A stretch of 64,000 nt of DNA, taken from positions 5,775,949-5,839,948 of the forward strand of contig NC_043744.1 of assembly GCF_004337985.1 (NCBI RefSeq), written 5' to 3'. The notes beneath the pieces were generated by a model, which was not told where the DNA came from, did no database searches, and worked only from the letters and a program-made list of their open reading frames with translations. The translations under genes were made by a program, and so were the position numbers. This DNA comes from Pyricularia pennisetigena (lineage: Eukaryota > Ascomycota > Sordariomycetes > Magnaporthales > Pyriculariaceae). Positions 34,461-48,000 of this stretch are shown one piece after another (positions within the stretch are counted from its first letter, which is position 1; each line of letters starts with the position of its first letter).

Positions 34461-35163
34461 TGTTGCGCGATCGTCGGGGTTTCAGATTGTCGGGCGCATC
34501 AAGATTGAGGCGACGGCGAGCTAGTGATGCGCCAAAGAACGCGTCATGGGTCGTCGTCGGGATTGTCTATCCTTGGGCGTGCTGGTTTGAATAGTTCTGA
34601 GGGATAAGCTACACCGCCGGTTACTTTGATTTCTGCAAGCTGTCTTTCTAGGCAGTCGGTTCAAATCGAGTGATGCTGAGTCTCATTTGGACGCAGGCCC
34701 AGCGACGCACGTCGTGATTTTCTCGATCTGCAATCTGCTTGTTACGCTACAGTAACTTTGCCTTTGGGCGCGGCGATGCTTAGGAGGTCCGTGCGTCATC
34801 AAATTGTACAAAGTACAAAGTACATGGGCACTTCCCCACATTCGTTCGATCCGTCACTCAAGACTACAAAGCTCTGGCCAAATATCAACAGGCAAAGCAC
34901 CAAGTAAACATTAAACATACATCATCCCTTCTCATATCCCTGCCTGTCACGTAGAGCTGGCGTTGATCTAGCTCACAAACTCTTCCCTAGCGCAATGGCT
35001 TCGTTTTATCTTGATTACCTGCAGCCTTTGGCTCCACTTGGACAGTTTAAGGCTTCGCGAATCAACGTGACTGGTTCCAGGGCGGACTGCTGAAATTCGA
35101 GTGAAGGCTAGTTACCATCACCACATTGACTTTATCAAGAGTCTATACTCTACCGTAGCCGCA
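34461..35163. promoter_or_regulatory. Divergent region, TAF8 / LRR-kinase
   Basis: About 700 bp between opposite start codons. It includes short direct repeats TACAAAGTACAAAGTACA near 34807-34824. No gene is supported. Confidence 0.5.
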
Positions 35164-36543
35164 ATGCACACACTCCAAGAGCTGCGCTCTGGCGCATGTA
35201 AAGGGCTCCCCAAGCTCAAATTGACTTGTCGGCTGGATGATTTTCCACCAGAGATTCTCTCTCTTGGGCAAGACCTAGTGCATCTGGACCTGTCAGGCAC
35301 AGGCATCTCCTCTCTTCCTTCTGACATTGGCGCCCAGCTACCCAACCTCAAAATCTTGTTCTTGTCGAACTGCAACTTCACAAACTTTCCCTCGGCCCTT
35401 GCATCATGTCCGTCTCTCTCGATGGTCGCCTTCCGCGACAACAGCATGACCTCAATCCCTGAAAACTCACTACCGCCAAAGCTGAGGTGGCTCATCCTAA
35501 CGAACAACAAGATTACGGCCTTGCCGAAGTCCATTGGCTCCTGTGGTCAGTTGGAAAAGTGCATGCTCGCGGGGAATTTCCTTACCGCGCTGCCGGACGA
35601 GATGGCGGGATGCCAGAAGCTGACCCTTTTGCGCCTGTCGGCCAACCGAATCGACCAGCTTCCTGACTGGCTTTTCCACCTCCCCAACCTCGCATTTCTC
35701 TCCTTTGCCGGGAATCCCTGCACAGAATCGGCACGGACGACCAGCCGCGCCCGTCGCAACTCGGACAGCCTTCCACGGATTCGCTGGTCCGACCTCACGA
35801 CGCACGAGGTCCTGGGCGAGGGAGCCTCGGGCATCATCTCCAAGGCGACCTGGCGCCGGGATGGCTCCGAGGAAGACGTGGCCGTGAAGTTGTTCCGTGG
35901 CTCGCTGACCAGCGACGGCACGCCAGTCGACGAGATGCGGGCGTGCATGTCTGCCGGGGCGCACGCCAACCTCGTCGACGTCCTGGGCCGCATCCATGGA
36001 CATCCAGACGAGGGCCGGAGCACTAGGGCCGGCGGGTTTCAGGGCGGGCTGGTCATGCAGCTCATCCCCCCGACGTACCGGACGCTGGGCAAGCCTCCGT
36101 CTTTGGATAGCTGCACCAGGGATTGCTACGACGCCTCGGACCCGCCGCTTTCGGCCGAGACTGCCGTAAAGATCCTAGCGGGCGTGGCGGCCGCCACGAG
36201 GCACCTGCATTCCAACGGAATCTACCATGGTGACCTGTACGCGCACAACATCATGGTTGACGACGAGGCGCGGGCCCTGCTGGGGGATATGGGGGCCGCA
36301 ACAATCTACGGGGATGACGGGAGGTTCCCGTTGCTCGAGGGGCTCGAGGTGTTAGCTTTTGCCCACCTAGTCGATGACGTGGGCGGGCTGATGCGTGACT
36401 CCGACTCCGAGTCGGCCGGGGAGGTTCTAGAACGGCTCAAGGGGTTGCATCGGCAGTGTTCGGTGTCCCAAGTTGCCGACAGACCATCGTTTGGGAGCAT
36501 CCTCGAGACGTTGCAGGGTTTGTTGGTGTTGTTGCAAGGGTGA
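35164..36543 (+). CDS. LRR-containing protein kinase, bacterial-type family
   Basis: An intronless frame of 459 residues from the preferred start MHTLQELRSG; an in-frame ATG 21 codons upstream (35101) is also open. Residues 15-185 hold about seven leucine-rich repeats (for example LVHLDLSGTGISSLPSDIG, LRWLILTNNKITALPKSIG, LTLLRLSANRIDQLPDWL). Residues 210-459 are a protein-kinase domain: Gly loop GEGASG (218-223), Lys242 in VAVKLF, Glu257, catalytic loop HGDLYAHN (Asp357, Asn362) and GDMGAA (Asp375). HGD replaces HRD and DMG replaces DFG, but the key Lys, both Asp and Asn remain, so activity is plausible. From memory, the order LRR then kinase, the MHTL start and the phrase SLDSCTRDCY match a bacterial family common in Pseudomonas and Burkholderia. 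No membrane segment or signal peptide is seen. Substrate is unknown. Confidence 0.88.
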   Translation: MHTLQELRSGACKGLPKLKLTCRLDDFPPEILSLGQDLVHLDLSGTGISSLPSDIGAQLPNLKILFLSNCNFTNFPSALASCPSLSMVAFRDNSMTSIPENSLPPKLRWLILTNNKITALPKSIGSCGQLEKCMLAGNFLTALPDEMAGCQKLTLLRLSANRIDQLPDWLFHLPNLAFLSFAGNPCTESARTTSRARRNSDSLPRIRWSDLTTHEVLGEGASGIISKATWRRDGSEEDVAVKLFRGSLTSDGTPVDEMRACMSAGAHANLVDVLGRIHGHPDEGRSTRAGGFQGGLVMQLIPPTYRTLGKPPSLDSCTRDCYDASDPPLSAETAVKILAGVAAATRHLHSNGIYHGDLYAHNIMVDDEARALLGDMGAATIYGDDGRFPLLEGLEVLAFAHLVDDVGGLMRDSDSESAGEVLERLKGLHRQCSVSQVADRPSFGSILETLQGLLVLLQG

Positions 36544-37224
36544 ATGATTTATGTACCGTCGGGCTTAGTTTCTTTCTGGATTGGGATCGAGGTATGGATG
36601 GTATGGACCCAAAGACCTCGTGCCTGCATGAAACCTACTGGGCACACCGGGCGCACCGGGCACTGAGGATACATCGGATATTTGGTGCACATCGGCAAAT
36701 TGGGCACTTGGGTACATGCGAATCGGAGTGAGTTTTGCTCCATTCACCAAAGCAGGGCAGGTCTCGTCTCGCCCACATTTTTCATGTTGTTTTGATCATA
36801 ACTACAGTACAACTGCAAATGAGCCGTCAAGACGATGAGTTGATCTCGCCGAGCGTCCTACCAGACAGCTGGGTCAACAGCCTGACGACAGAGGAACCGC
36901 CGTGCTGGACTTTGAGAAACGGAGCTCGAATAGATGCATCTCAATGTATCCAAGGGGAAAAACCTCGCCAGAACTTATTCACGTAGGTCCAGTCTTGCAA
37001 TCCCCGCCAAAGTCAATGGGGAGGAAGTTTGGGGCCTTTGGGCGCTTTCCGCGAAAACGTATTTCCCAAAACGAGTCAAACCACGTCTTTTAGTCTTTAA
37101 GGTTTTGCGGCCAGCCGACGAGCCTTTCCATAGTCCATACCGAACCAATGATCAGCAAGGTTAGGTCTTTGTTCATGGTCCACGAGTCATCAGACGGGAG
37201 GGCCGAAATATGAAGAGGCCTCTT

Positions 37225-37225
<1 letters not shown>

Positions 37226-37270
<45 letters not shown>
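37226..37270. repeat. Poly-T tract (45 T)
   Basis: The longest uninterrupted homopolymer in the window. It is intergenic. Confidence 0.95.
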
Positions 37271-40153
37271 CGCTGTTATGATGTGACGTCTAGATGGTTA
37301 TGTTTTTGTTTGCTTTCTGTTGCCTCCCACGCCCCTTGACTTTGCACCTCACCTACTTCCTAAGCTTGCTTTTCATGTTTGCTGAGCAGGTGACGCTTTG
37401 TTTTTTTTTTTTTTTTTTTTTTTTTTCGTTTCTTTGCGTTTCTTTGCAGGTTCAAAAACACAAAAAATTCGTGAAAATCGGATGACAGAACGGCTTATTC
37501 GTTGTTCCGCAGGCTCCGGAGGAGTTATGCTGCCGGTTGGTCCCAAGACGTCCGAAAGTGCAAGCATTTGGGTGGAGAAGAGACATCAGACCGTCTCCGG
37601 GTCCAGATTAGGCTGGAATCGACACCATTTTGTCCATGTATTTTATTGTGTGACAGACCCCTGGTATAGACACCGACCTTGCGAGCATCTGTTTTTTTTT
37701 CCTTGTGGAAAACCTTGCGGTATCAGACAAACATGGGGAGAAACTCAAAGTATATTGCTCGGTGGCTTACTACTGTACTTAAGGAGGCGTTATACATGCA
37801 GGGCTTTTGAATCCACAAAAAAAGTGTGGATAGAAAGAACGGAAAGTTCCTTACACATTTACAAAGTATATAAAACACGAGGTGGTGTTGGAAAGTTGCT
37901 CGGTAGTATAAATCCCGTATTCGTATGCCTCGCCCCGCTATGAACTACACCCTAGTTTAAGTAGTACTACTGCTAGGTATAGTAATAGTAGAAAAAAAAA
38001 GAGAAAGAAAAAAAAGATCACTTAACGACCTCAGTCTAGACAGTAGATAGGGAGTACCTCCGTAGGCAGGTAGACTGTGTCTATCAAATGACGACATGGG
38101 GCTTGAATAAGCAAGAGGGGTTTGGACGTGAGGCGGTGAGAGTTTGTTTGCAGAGGAACAAGAAGAAAAAAGAAAGGCAAAGTGAAAGAACAGACGAAAC
38201 TCCAATCCCGATCAGGAGCACCGGTCGCCAAAAGAAGGAGGAACAAGGATGAGGGGGTATGGGGATTATCAGTTTTGGGACATGTGCCATTTTTTTTTAA
38301 ATTCTTGTTGTTCATGTATTGTATTATTCTCGTCCTGTCGGTATTTTGTTTTGACCAACGGCCGGTAATACCAAGTACGGACTTGTTGCACTTTATTACA
38401 GGGGGCTGAAAAATCTCGGTCGAGACGGCGTATTTCAGCCCACGCAACTGATGGGAAAACCCTGCATCGGCCGTCTCTCCGTCGTCCGTATTTCGTATAG
38501 CTCAGGTAAAGCCCTTGGGAAAGCTACCTATAGGCAGTTGATTATGCACTCCGTATGTATCGTAACCAACACCCAGGGCGGATAAGCAAGCAAAAAGCAA
38601 GGTACAGACTTTGGTAGCGTGGCGCGATCCCGACGCCAAGTTTTGCACCGGTCAGATTCGTCCCCCGGTCTCAGCACACTATTGGAGCTTGAATGTCAGG
38701 CCGAATGGGACAAGATAAAAAAAAATCGTTTTTTTTTTTTTTTTTTTTTTTGGAGAACAGTCGGATCATTTACTGTGGTATTTGTCTGGAGGGGCGGTGG
38801 GGTTTGACCCAGATGGAGCAAAGCAAAAGGCCAAATCTGACGGAAAGGATGTCCCGGGTGCACAGTAACCAGCGCTGCCATCTACCTACTACCTAACAAT
38901 GTACAGGAAGGACCCTAGCAACCCTGGCTGGCTATCCTGTTTCCACTGAGCGTGTCAGTCGGGCTGAATCCAGCCCTGGCCATTCTAGGTCAACCTTAAT
39001 TTTGTTCTTGTCATGTTATTTTATATTTTGTGATTGCATTTCCTTTTGTACCATCGGCGGTCAAGGAAAATCCCCTGCCTTTTATTTTTTTTTTACAGTG
39101 GGAGACAGAAGCGGGTCTGTCTCTCTGGCTTGACCTGGTCCAGTTAAGATTTAGGGGCGGTAAAGGAGGGGAAAAAAAAGAAACCTCATAACGCCGAATT
39201 AAGAAAGAGACAAAGATGAGACGGGATGAAACCTAGAGACGACGATGATGATAATGATGATGATGGTAATGTTAAGTAAACAACCAAATAGCCTCATGTA
39301 TTTGTATACATATCGTGGGATGATATTTTCGGGTAGCTGTCAACCCGAATCGGTCAGACACAATGGAATCTAAGCAGCCCAAACCTAGGTATTGAAGCTG
39401 CTGTGTTTGTCTGCTCCCTTTCGTGTAGTTGGGGAATATCTTAGGCGCCACCTTTGTTTTATCATTATTATTATTATTACTATTATTATTCCTGTTATCC
39501 AATACGGGACCGGCGTGCCGTTTGCCCTTGTTTTTACCGTTCGGACACTACGAAGTAACCCGAACAATAATAAAAAAAAAGAAGAGGAAAAAGAAAAAGA
39601 CCAACTGCATCTCTCTCAGACCCTACACGTCGTCGGCGACTGGTCAGCATTAATAATATTGATTGATTGGAAGGTTTACTGCCACGAGCCCATTTTGCGC
39701 ACTTCTCGCTTGCCAGAAACTGCAACGACACATGCTCGGCAGCCCACAAAAAACAATAAACTGCAAGACACTCCCCATAACCTTTTTTTGGCTGCTGCTT
39801 CCCTTCTTCCAGCCCCCAAGTCAGCCCACTCTTCCGCACTTCTCTCCACTTGGACTTGAGTTTCGACTCTAACAAACAGTCGTGAGCTTGGTTTGTCGAT
39901 CATATGGTGACAGTTGTGCCGGTTGGACAACGTCACACGGACAAGGCAAAAAGGCGGAGAGCACCGACTTTGTTCATCATACCATACCATACCCACCAAA
40001 GAAAGCAACCTACTCGACCTTGGCTTTCTATATATGGTTCTTCAAGGAAGCAAAACCATGCCCCCCACCTTGACGGCCATGTAGTGTTACTCCAAACGGC
40101 TGTGCTGTCTCTGAACACAATTACACAATCGTCAATATAGCATCTTGGCTTGC

Positions 40154-40203
40154 TATCTATCTATCTATCTTGTTCAATCAATCAATCGATCAATCAATCA
40201 ATC
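40154..40203. repeat. CTAT and ATCA tetranucleotide microsatellites
   Basis: A (CTAT)n run is followed by (AATC)n with one interruption, about 340 bp upstream of the fusion gene. Confidence 0.85.
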
Positions 40204-40543
40204 GCACGAGGCTTCTTTGGAAGTTATTTCCCTGTTATTGCTTTCGAAAACCTAAACTCACCTGGTCAGCTCTTGGCTTCTTATATTTCGGCACATCATC
40301 GTACCGACAGCAGCCACCCCCAGAGTTTTTTTTTTTTTTTTTTTTGTGTCTTTCTCCAAATCGAGTCTTGTATGCAAATCACTTACACCTATCTTACCCT
40401 AACCAACTCTGCTGCTATATTTTATATCGCCAACATAGCAGAAGCAATCAATCTGGGCGTCAAGAGAGTGGGCGCGGGGTCACCTCATTGATCTGATCCC
40501 GCAGTACCCTCAATCTCTAACCCCCCTCAAGAACCCACCCAAC

Positions 40544-43431
40544 ATGTTCCAATTTGATCCGAGTCTCATCCCTTCCCTGCGGACACGCAAAGCTCTCTTG
40601 GTCATCGACCTCCAGAACGACTTTGCCTCCCCTACGGGTGCGCTTCCCGTCACCGAGCCCGAGGGGTACATCGGCCGCATCCTCGATGTCGCTGCCGCCT
40701 TCCGCGCCTCTGGCGACGGCGACGTGATCTGGGTCCGCTCCGAGTATGACGCACCCCGACCCGTCGAGAACGACAACATCTTGACGAGCGATGCGCTGCT
40801 CGTGCCGTCGATGCGGAGCAGTACCAGCCGTCTGCGCAGGCTGAGCGTCGACAAGAGCGAGCAGGACGACGAGGCCTTCCTGAGCGGCGGCACCGGTGCC
40901 AGCAAGCCCGTCTGCGTCCGCCCCGGCACGTCAGGGGCGGAGCTGGTCGCCGAGGCGGCCGTCGACTCCAAGAGGGACTCGAACCTCGTCAAGACGCAGT
41001 ACTCGGCCTTTGCGTCGGGCCAGTTGCTCCCTCTGTTGCGCACCCGCCTGGCCACGGAGTTGTACGTCTGCGGGGCGCTCACCAACATCAGCATACACGC
41101 CACGGCGCTGGATGCGGCCTCGCACGGTTTCGCCATGACGCTGGTTGACGATTGCTGCGGATACCGGAGCGCGGCGCGGCACGCCAACGCGGTTCGGAAC
41201 CTGATGCAGCTGACGGGCTGCGAGACGACGACGGCGCACGACATGCTGGTCCGATTCGGGACTTCCGGGCCCGAGCAGCAGCGGCCACAGCAGCGACCAC
41301 GACCGCCGCCGGGACCCGTGCGGACGGGTGCGAGGGCGACGGGGGATGCGGGGCGCCCCGGTTGTCCCGGGAGCAAGCTCGTAGGTAGCAGCAGCGACGG
41401 GAAAGCGGACATGAGTGAAGCATCATCATCATCATCACCACAGCCGTCCTCGTTGCAGACCGACCCCAGCATCACCACCAGCACAAACACCCTCCCACAA
41501 GCCATGTCCAAGCTGAAGCTAAGTAGTGACCCGTCTTCACGGTCAGCAGTTGCCGAGCCCGCCGGTCCTCGGCCGGAAACGACTAAGCCTGCGCTTCAGG
41601 CCCTGGTGAGTGGCGACGTCGGAGCGGGCGTGGGCAAGCAAGATGCAACTGCCATGGACGAGCCGACAACGGACGGTCATGCGCCGAGCGAGTCGCCGGT
41701 AACCGGTCGCGAGCAAGGCCCTTGCAAGTCTGCAGAGGTGAGATTTAAGGTAGCGTGAACACTATTTTCCGGGACAGTCAGTGCCTTTGTAGGCAGCCTA
41801 CCCACCTGTCTAGTGATGGCCTCGAGTTTTTGACCAACATTCCTGCAATACAGAAGTCGGAAACCCCACGGCAAAAAGCGGACGAGTCAATAAAACGAGT
41901 TGAAGCCGCCCCGAGCACCTCAAGGGCAGTGCCGGACGACGACCCTGTGGGACCTCTCTGTGAGGGCGACACCACCATAATCCCAGACCTCCTCCCCACC
42001 GCGCTCGAGGACGGCATATTCGATAAACTCCGTGCCGAGGTCAGCTGGCTTCGTATGTCGCACCAGGGCGGCGAGGTTCCCCGGCTCGTGTGCGTACAGG
42101 GAGCCGTGTCAGCGACGGATTCCAGCGTGCCCCTGTACCGGCATCCGGCAGACGAGGCACCACCGTTGGTTCCTTTCTCGCCGACGGTGCTACAGATCAA
42201 AGAACACGTGGAGCGCCACGTCGGACACGAGCTCAACCACGTCCTCATCCAGCTGTATCGCAGCGGGCAGGACTACATCTCGGAGCACAGCGACAAGACT
42301 CTCGACGTCGTGAGGGACAGCTACATTGCCAACGTCAGTCTGGGCGCCGAGCGGAAAATGGTGTTCCGGACCAAGCGCGGCGACAGCAGCAAGACGGACA
42401 AGGGCGACAAGGAAGGGGAGGGCGGCGACAAGAAGCGAGAAATAGTCAAGGCCAGGCTGCCACACAACTCGCTCGTCAAGATGGGGCTGCGCACCAACGC
42501 ACGCTGGACCCACGCCGTTAAGCAGGACAAGCGTGCTGACCGGGACCGGTCGGCTCCTGAGCTGGCGTTTGGCGGCGCCAGGATCAGCCTCACATTTAGA
42601 CGCATCGGGACGTTTCTGGACAAGGAGGGGCTCTTGGTCTGGGGCCAGGGCGCGACGGGCAAGACGCGAGCCGATGCGAAGCCCGTCAAGAACGGGGCTT
42701 CGGAGGAGGCTGAGCGCATGATTCGCGCCTTTGGCGTCGAGAACAATACGCCACACTTCGACTGGGATGCAGTCTACGGCGAAGGGTTCGACGTACTGCA
42801 CTTCAAGGCCGTGCCGAGGCTGTGGGGGGCTGGAGACGAGACTCGCAACCTGCGGGTCAAGCTGATGCTGGGCGCGTATGGTGTTGGGTTTGCTGATGGT
42901 GGGGACCACAACCATGAGAAGGATGTTGGAGAAGCCACCTCGGCCGAGGAGCTCAGGTTCGTCGACAACGACGTGGACAAGTCAGACGTGCGGGGCGACC
43001 TGGCAGTCATGCTCTACCTAGAAAGCACATACGGCAGCCTCTCGGCCGGCAAGACGGGCTCGCTGGCAACGAGGCTGACACGCTTCGAGCGGGCAATGGG
43101 CTTGTTGGGCAAGTGGCGAGCCACGGGCGGTGGGGACAAGGGTCTGAAATCGCTCCAGGACGACCTGGCAGTGTTTGACGACTACATGTCGTCGGGCGCC
43201 GAATATGTGGCGGGCGGCGAGGCGCCCTCCCTTGCTGACTTTGCGCTGTGGCCTGTGCTGCGGGACATGGCTGGCTCGGTGGTTGCGAGTGAACAAGGGA
43301 CCAATGAGAAGGAGAAGGTTAAGGAAGACGAGGCTTTCAGCAGCCTACTGGAGGGAATGGGGCTGGGTCGATTGGGAAAATACTATGAGCGATTTGGGCG
43401 GGAGAAGTTTGTAGGGCGGGTCGTGGAGTAG
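40544..43431 (+). CDS. Isochorismatase-like / AlkB-like / GST-like fusion protein
   Basis: Exons 40544-41737 and 41854-43431 (intron 116 bp, donor GTGAGA, acceptor ATACAG, phase 0) give 923 residues. Domain 1 (about 10-235) is a cysteine-hydrolase (isochorismatase) fold with Asp22 in LLVIDLQNDF and Lys150 in SNLVKTQYSAF, but Ser183 in CGALTNISIHATA stands where the nucleophilic Cys is expected. A Pro/Ser-rich linker runs 240-430. Domain 2 (about 440-655) is an AlkB-type Fe(II)/2-oxoglutarate dioxygenase: EHSD gives His543 and Asp545, WTH gives His618, and GARISLTFRRI gives Arg641 and Arg647 for 2-oxoglutarate. Residues about 690-923 resemble a GST C-terminal helical domain (LRVKLMLGAYGVGF, PSLADFALWPVL). 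A DNA or RNA demethylation role is plausible for the middle domain; the other domains may be accessory. The intron is required because the upstream frame ends seven codons after the donor. Confidence 0.88.
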
Positions 43432-45056
43432 GAAAACTTGGGGGCGAAAAAGGGGCATTTTGGGAGGTGAAGGGTCATGTTATTCTGCGGGATTCTTTCA
43501 TGTTTCCAAGTCTGGCTGGCGTTGTCTGTGTTGTTAAAAAGTTAGATTGGGAAGCCCAGGTATGATACCCGGGTTGCAAGGTAGAAAATAATGTTTGTTG
43601 TTTTGTGCGTCTGCCCATATCAAGTAATGCCAAAGCTTCTAGAAGCGAGGCTGAACATTTCGAGCTGAGGACATGGGGGAGTTTGTTGGAAGTCGATATA
43701 GAGTGCGATGATTTTACTTTGCACTCTACCTGATGACAGCCAGGAACACAAACTATGGTAGAAATAAAACGAGATCACGATCAAAGTTGACCAGAGGAGC
43801 CGACGGAATTTATAAATGCTAAATCAGAAAAAAAAAAAGTATACAACGTCCAGGTCGTAGGCGCATGTGAACAGCTTCCCTCCACTATCCTAGATCCAGG
43901 CAGAAGAAGAAGAAAATACATTTCATCCGGTCCAAAGCTGTCCGTTGATTATCAGCTCGCCAAGCCTTTGATGACCTGATCAGGGCGGAATATGCTTATG
44001 TGGAATAAACCTCCCTCTCTTTCCCCTCTCCACTCTTTTTCTTCTTCTTTTCAGTTCTCCTTCCACGTCTGGCCCGAACATGTCTCGGAACGCTTTGACT
44101 TGTAAACCCAACATGTGGGGGAGCCAAGCGGGATCATGGCAATGATCCGATGGCGAGGTTCGGGGCAGCGTTTGTTTGTTTCGGGTATTCCTCCCCCCCA
44201 CCCCACTTTGCCGATGGTTTCGTGCCGACCTCGGATGCGCTTGGTGCGTATGACAAGGCGTTGCGGGCGTCCCGAAAATATCACAAACTGCGACGGCCGG
44301 GCAACATTTGTCGCGGAAAATGACTCCTGCGGCTTCGTCTGGGGGGGGGGGAGAAAAGGAGCGTCGGTTACTTTTTGCTCGTCTTTGCTCCATACTCGTC
44401 TTTGCTCCATAGGAGTTCGGATCGTCGTCCCTGACGTCGGGGGCATGGGAGGAGTTGTGCGCACCATGGGAGGCTTCTGTTATTTGCTGGCAGGGGTGGG
44501 CTGAGGTGACGGTGAAATGGTATGCGGTGCTAGTTATAAAGCTCTCGTCCTTGTTCCGCTCGAGTAAATAACACATCGTCAGCCCATGGCACAACACAAG
44601 CTCAGGACGAGAAACGCAGTCCCGTTCGAGACAATGTCATTCATCAAGGACGACACAAACACAACCGAGGCCGTGGTTCATGTCGCCCCGCGTCCGTTCG
44701 CTTTACAAATACAGATCTGCCCGTCAACTAATTCTAGGCCCAACAAGCCCTTCCCCTCGAGCCAGATATCAACCTTCCACGAGGGACACCATAGCAGGAG
44801 AAAAAAAAAACAAATAGGAACGTAGCCGAGGCGGAGTGGAAAACGGGGTATAAGTAAAAACTCGGCCTGGAGGATCATGGCATGGTAACGATTAAGATCG
44901 CTCCCCTCATAAGCAATAAAACAAAATAGAAAACCGTTACAACGAAAAAAGACCATCAACGTCCACAGAATTCCTTGTCTGCTGATTTTGATACAATGCA
45001 TTGGATAACATATCCCATTCCCCTTCGCGGCAAGAAAAGCTCGTTCATCCTCCATC
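43432..45056. other. Convergent intergenic spacer
   Basis: The 3' flanks of the fusion gene and PRP24. A 205-codon minus-strand frame (43980-44597) has no recognisable sequence and overlaps a second open frame, so I do not call it. A 17-bp tandem duplication (ACTCGTCTTTGCTCCAT) sits near 44377-44411. Confidence 0.5.
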
Positions 45057-48000
45057 TCAATCACCATTAGTTGCCGCAGTCGTCTCACTCGCCTTTTCCG
45101 TCTTGCTGTCTTGCTGTTTGTCCTTCCGTCCCTCGGCAGATCCATTGCTAGCCAAGAACATTTCCCTGAACTGCGCGTTGCTCTTCTGTGCGGCAGCCGC
45201 CTTTGCGTCGGCCACCGACGAGACGGTGCCGTTCGTCCCCTCGGTTGTAGCCGCCGTCTTGACCGCAGCCTTGGGGAAGAAGCCAAGCCCCGCGACTCCG
45301 CCCCTCTTGGGCTTCTGACCGCCCAGCACAGGCCGCGAGACCCTCGGTGGCGGCATCATCATCGCCGACGCCTTCTTGGGCTCTTTCTTCCCGTCACCCG
45401 CTGCCGCCTTGTCCACCGGTCCGTCTATGCGATCGCTCCTGACGGCGTCCTTTTCTTTGAGCAACTCGGCGACCGTGCCGGTTCTTATCTTGCAGCTGTC
45501 GATTTCGGCCCCGTCCAAGGCCAGCTGCGCCTTGCCGGCCGATGCGTGGTCCGCCAGCTCCACGATTGCGCCTCCATGGTCCGGGCGGAGAACCAGCTTG
45601 GAGATGGTCGCGCCCTCGCCTGCGTGCTTCTCGACTAGCGCGCGCACGCGGGCGTCGTTGACAGTGTCGGGTATGTCGAGCAGCGCAAAGGTCCGGAGGT
45701 CGCGTGCCTCCCTGCTTTCCTTGCTATGGCCGGCATCCTGGCGCTCGGTGCTTCCAGTCATGGCTATGTCACCCTCCCCGTCCGGCTTGGGCGATGGTGA
45801 TGCGGCCGTGCGGGCCTGCGGCTTGAAGTTGGTGACCTTGGTCGGCTCCACCGTGACGATGTTGTTTTTAAGCTTGACACCGTTCAGCTCCGCGACTGCC
45901 TGGTCGGCCTGTTCCTTGGTTTCGTACACGACGAATCCTGTCCCTTTGCTCCTGCCTGCCATGTTCTTGAGAACGCGCACCGTCTGGACGGTTCCAATCT
46001 TGCCAAATACCTCCTTGATGGAGGTCTCATCCGCATCCAACGGTAGATTTGCCACCTTGACCTCTCTGCCCTCGGATGTGGCTCCCTCTCGGGCCTTCTT
46101 CCTTGCTGGGTCCGAGTATTTGACGCTGAGCTTGAACTTGCCCTGCAGCTCCTTGCCGTCCAGCTCGGTTGCCTTCCTTGCCGCCTCGGCCTCCCGGAAG
46201 CTGACGTAGCAGAATCTCCGGTGCGTGTTGAACTTGAGGCTCGGCCAGCGGATGTCAAAGATCTCACCGCAGTCCCTGAACAGGTTGCGGATGAAGTCTT
46301 GGTCGGCCGTGGGCGGGTAGTTGGTCACAAACAGCGTCAGGGAGTCGCCCGGTTTCACCTCGATGACCCTCTCGCCGTAGTACTTGCCGTCTCGCAGCAG
46401 CGCCGACCTCGCGTCGTCGGTGGACCGGAACTCGACGAGCGCGGCCGCGGATCGGTCGTTGTCGACTTTCTTCAGGACCATGCTGTTCACATGTCCGTAC
46501 TCACGGAAGTACTGTCGCACCCTGGTCTGCGTCGTGTCAGCCGGCAGATTCGTCACCATGACAGTCGTGTGTTCGCGGTCCCGCTTGAGCGCCGACGCAG
46601 CCGGCTGCGACGAGCCGGCTGCATCCTCGCCCGCCGCCACCGACTCGCCGTTCCGGGGTCGTTTGTTCGCACCTTGGTGGCGGTCAGGTGTCGCGTCACT
46701 TCGCTTGCGCTTGGCCGCTGCCGAAGGTGAGTCACCCGCCTGTTGCTCCGTCGCCGCCGCCGCCGTGTAGGCGGCCACCGCGGCCGCCTCGCCCTGCCGG
46801 CGCTGTTCCACCTGCTTCCTGACCCTGTGGACCAGGTCGTAAGCCGAGCGAAGCTTCTCGGGCGTCTCGTAGTCGTTGCAGTGTTGCAGATAGACATCCA
46901 ATATCCTCTCTGGCCAGTCCAAATCTTTCCTCTTAAGCGCCTGCAGCAGCACCTCGGTGGCCTTTGACGGCACTTTGAGCTTTGGGGGCATGGCCTGCCC
47001 GGGCGTGGGACTGCGGTTCTTGCCCTTTTCTGCCTGGAACACCGACAGCTCCCACACGTAGAACTGCAGCCAAAAGTTGTAACTCACGGCATACAGCGGC
47101 TTTTCAGCCAGCCTCAGCCACTGAAAGCGAGCCTCGTCGATGGCGCCGTGTTTCTCGGTCAGGTAGTTGATCAGGATACGCTCGAGTCGGAAGTTTGGGT
47201 CTCCGACGTAGGAACTACCGAACCTCCGCTCACCCCACACCTGAACAGCTTCCAGAGCAGCCAAGAGGCCCGAGTCGGCAAGATCCGTCATCTCCTCGGT
47301 GGCGGCGGGGTCGAGGGCCGACCGTTTTAGGTAGCCGCACCATGCGGCATACATGTCTACGACACCCACCATTCCATCGCGGTCGAGCTGCGAGCTGTCG
47401 GTGGCGGCGTGCTTGATCCGTTCCATGGCCGAAAATGACAGACCGGCCTCCTCGCAGCTGAGTATGTAGCGCGCCCACAGCGGGCCCGACCATGGGCAGT
47501 GCGACACGGCGCCCTGCAGCACCGTGGGGCTACTGGGCAGTATTTGTAGCATGTCTGGATCGCGGGACTCGGGGCTGTTGAAGCGGTTGTACAGCGTCGA
47601 TACAAAGACGGCGTAGTCGGTCCATGTCTCTTCGTCTCTGGCAAGGACACCGGTCAAGGCGCGTGAAAAGAGGGCCATGGCGATCTGTATGGAGATTTTG
47701 GGGTTCTTCTTTTCCCGTACCGTGCTGGCGATCTCGAACTGGAGATAATCTCGCATGGCTGTCTTTTGCGCATCCTCGTCGCCCGACTCGACCGCCTTTG
47801 CCAGCTTGAGCTCGTAAGGATCGCGCTTCTCGTACAACTCCCTCGCAGTCTGCGACCGCGTGGTAATCTCCTTCATGGTGCTCTCCCACGCGGATTGGTT
47901 ATATTCGTTGAGGAACATGGAAAAGGATTGGGATGTCTCACTCCAGTTCCTGTGCGGGATGAGGAGACGGTTGCGGAACAGGTGCGTGATGCGCTTGACG

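Larger units (their letters stand above)
36544..40543. other. 4-kb intergenic region rich in homopolymers
   Basis: No supported gene. A 55-codon frame from the ATG at 36819 (MSRQDDELISPSVLPDSW...) has no recognisable family. The region carries T45 (37226-37270), T26 (37401-37426), T23 (38729-38751), T20 (40326-40345), an ATT microsatellite near 39464-39490, and CTAT/ATCA microsatellites at 40154-40203. Confidence 0.6.
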